Shown here: piece after piece, positions 62,878 through 64,000 of the stretch
Position numbering within the stretch: the stretch's first letter is position 1
Layout: the number at the start of each line of letters is the position of its first letter
NCBI GenBank assembly: GCA_024703915.1
Contig: CP087969.1
Span: 5,146,001 to 5,210,000 of the forward strand
Source of the DNA: Massilia sp. H-1
Lineage (GTDB): Bacteria > Pseudomonadota > Gammaproteobacteria > Burkholderiales > Burkholderiaceae_D
Length of the DNA: 64,000 nt
Reading direction: 5' to 3'
Translations under genes and position numbers: made by a program
The notes under the pieces: generated by a model
The model's database searches: none
Seen by the model: only the letters and a program-made list of their open reading frames with translations
Told to the model about the DNA's origin: nothing

Positions 62878-64000
62878 TACATCCCTGGATAATTCGGTCC
62901 GCCGCCGCCTTCCGGCGTCACCCACACGATATTCTGGGTCGGATCCTTGATGTCGCAGGTCTTGCAGTGCACGCAGTTCTGCGCATTGATCTGCAGACGG
63001 TCTTCACCGGCATCGGACTTGACGAACTCGTACACCCCGGCCGGGCAGTAGCGCGCTTCCGGACCGGCATACTTGGCCAGATTGACCGCCACCGGCACGC
63101 TGTTGTTCTTGAGCGTGAGGTGAATCGGCTGGTCTTCGGCGTGGTTGGTATTCAGAAATGAACACCGACGACAGACGGTCGAAGGTCAGCTTGCCGTCCG
63201 GCTTAGGATAGGCGATCGGCGCATAATTGGCGGCCGGTTTCAGACATTCATGGTCGCCGTAGTCGCGGTGCAGTGTCCATGGCGCTTTGCCGCGGAAGAT
63301 CATCTGGTCGATACCGGTCATGATCGAACCGAGCACCAGTCCCTTGGACAGCCAGGGCTTGACATTGCGCGCCACGTGCAGTTCTTCGTGCAGCCACGAT
63401 TGCTCGAACGCTGCCGGGAATGCCGTCAGTTCGTCGTGCTGGCGCTGCTCGCCCAGCGCGCCGAAGGCCGCTTCGGCCGCCAGCATGCCGGTCTTGATGG
63501 CCGCGTGCGAACCCTTGATGCGGCTCATGTTCAGGAAGCCGAGCATCGCAGCCGATCAGGGCGCCGCCCGGGAACACCAGCTTCGGCAAGGCTTGCAGGC
63601 CATGCCGATGGTGATGGCGCGCGCCATACGAGATGCGCTTGGCGCCCTCGAAGAAGGTGCTGATCGCCGGGTGCGTTTTGTAGCGCTGGAATTCTTCGTA
63701 CGGCGACAGGTAGGGGTTTTCATACGACAGGCCGATCACGTAGCCGACCACGACCTGGTTGTTTTCCAGGTGGTACAGGAAGGAGCCGCCGTAGGTGTCG
63801 TGCTGGAGCGGCCAGCCGGTGGTGTGGATCACCAGGCCCGGCTTGTGCTTGGCCGGATCGATTTCCCACAGTTCCTTGATGCCGATGCTGTACGACTGCG
63901 GGTCCTTGCCCTTGTTCAGGTCGTACTTGGCCATGAGCTGCTTGCCCAGGTGGCCGCGCGAGCCTTCCGCGAACAGCGTGTACTTGGCGTGCAGTTCCAT
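62878..64000 (-). CDS. etfD: Electron transfer flavoprotein-ubiquinone oxidoreductase, C-terminal part (partial)
   Basis: The 3' two thirds of ETF-QO; the 5' end lies outside the window. This membrane-bound flavoprotein passes electrons from ETF to ubiquinone. Seen here: [20 protein letters not shown], (shortened), [59 protein letters not shown] in part, and the C-terminal [4Fe-4S] ferredoxin-like segment with [17 protein letters not shown] and ending NYPGM. Breaks near 63625, 63550 and 63155. The TAA at 62878-62880 follows the bidirectional terminator. Confidence 0.93.

Overview
The window is GC-rich chromosomal DNA of a betaproteobacterium. Gene content points to Burkholderiales, most like Oxalobacteraceae (Massilia/Duganella/Janthinobacterium type): nirB-nirD-nasA with a NirB-like flavoprotein, recC-recB-recD, many GGDEF/EAL and hybrid kinase genes, a DUF3460 gene, CTGT-N8-ACAG LexA boxes. 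This is inference from gene families; no marker RNA is present.

The overriding feature is technical. Almost every gene is broken into frames, and the breaks follow rules. Where protein homology demands GCCGGC, the sequence usually reads GCTTAAGC, GCTTAGGC, GCCTAAGC, GCTAAGCC, GCTCTAGC or a close variant. This adds one or two bases and often an in-frame TAA or TAG. Runs such as GCGCGC are shortened by one GC. A tandem repeat inside one kinase gene gives an exact internal control: the repeat period is 276 bp in clean copies and 277, 278 and 274 bp in copies holding these events. I read this as systematic sequencing error, most likely at a modified (methylated) GCCGGC palindrome, and not as real gene decay. 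Genes are therefore given as full spans across the breaks.

Layout. 1-7029: assimilatory nitrate/nitrite operon (transporter end, nirB, nirD, flavoprotein, nasA). 7080-17920: small membrane protein, PhnA, a FeeM-like N-acyl amino acid synthase, a 7TM GGDEF-EAL protein, histidine kinase, PRTase/Hsp20, HdeD, FghA, DUF1353-like, a ChrA pair. 18134-28114: SOS-type UvrD helicase and REC-PAS protein flanked by two copies of a DnaA-box element, HD hydrolase, sulfurtransferase, GlpD, YceI, orphan GspF, two GSTs. 28121-35906 (minus): operon of a GGDEF-EAL response regulator, a giant poly-HAMP hybrid kinase and a CheR-like protein, bounded by a palindromic repeat. 36264-39475: quorum-sensing locus luxR-rsaL-luxI with a lux-type box and a possible output gene. 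39482-44712: prolyl oligopeptidase and a CHASE hybrid kinase. 44790-53734: recCBD with ATGA overlaps, followed by a second palindromic repeat. 53855-64000: PBP7-type endopeptidase, sulfate-binding protein, GNAT, Tat-exported YcbK-like protein, tRNA-like element, small proteins, cystine-type ABC genes, PAS-GGDEF-EAL protein with terminator, and the 3' part of ETF-QO.

Functionally the window combines nitrogen assimilation, DNA repair and an unusual density of signalling: one AHL circuit, one possible second acyl signal, three c-di-GMP proteins and three histidine kinases.
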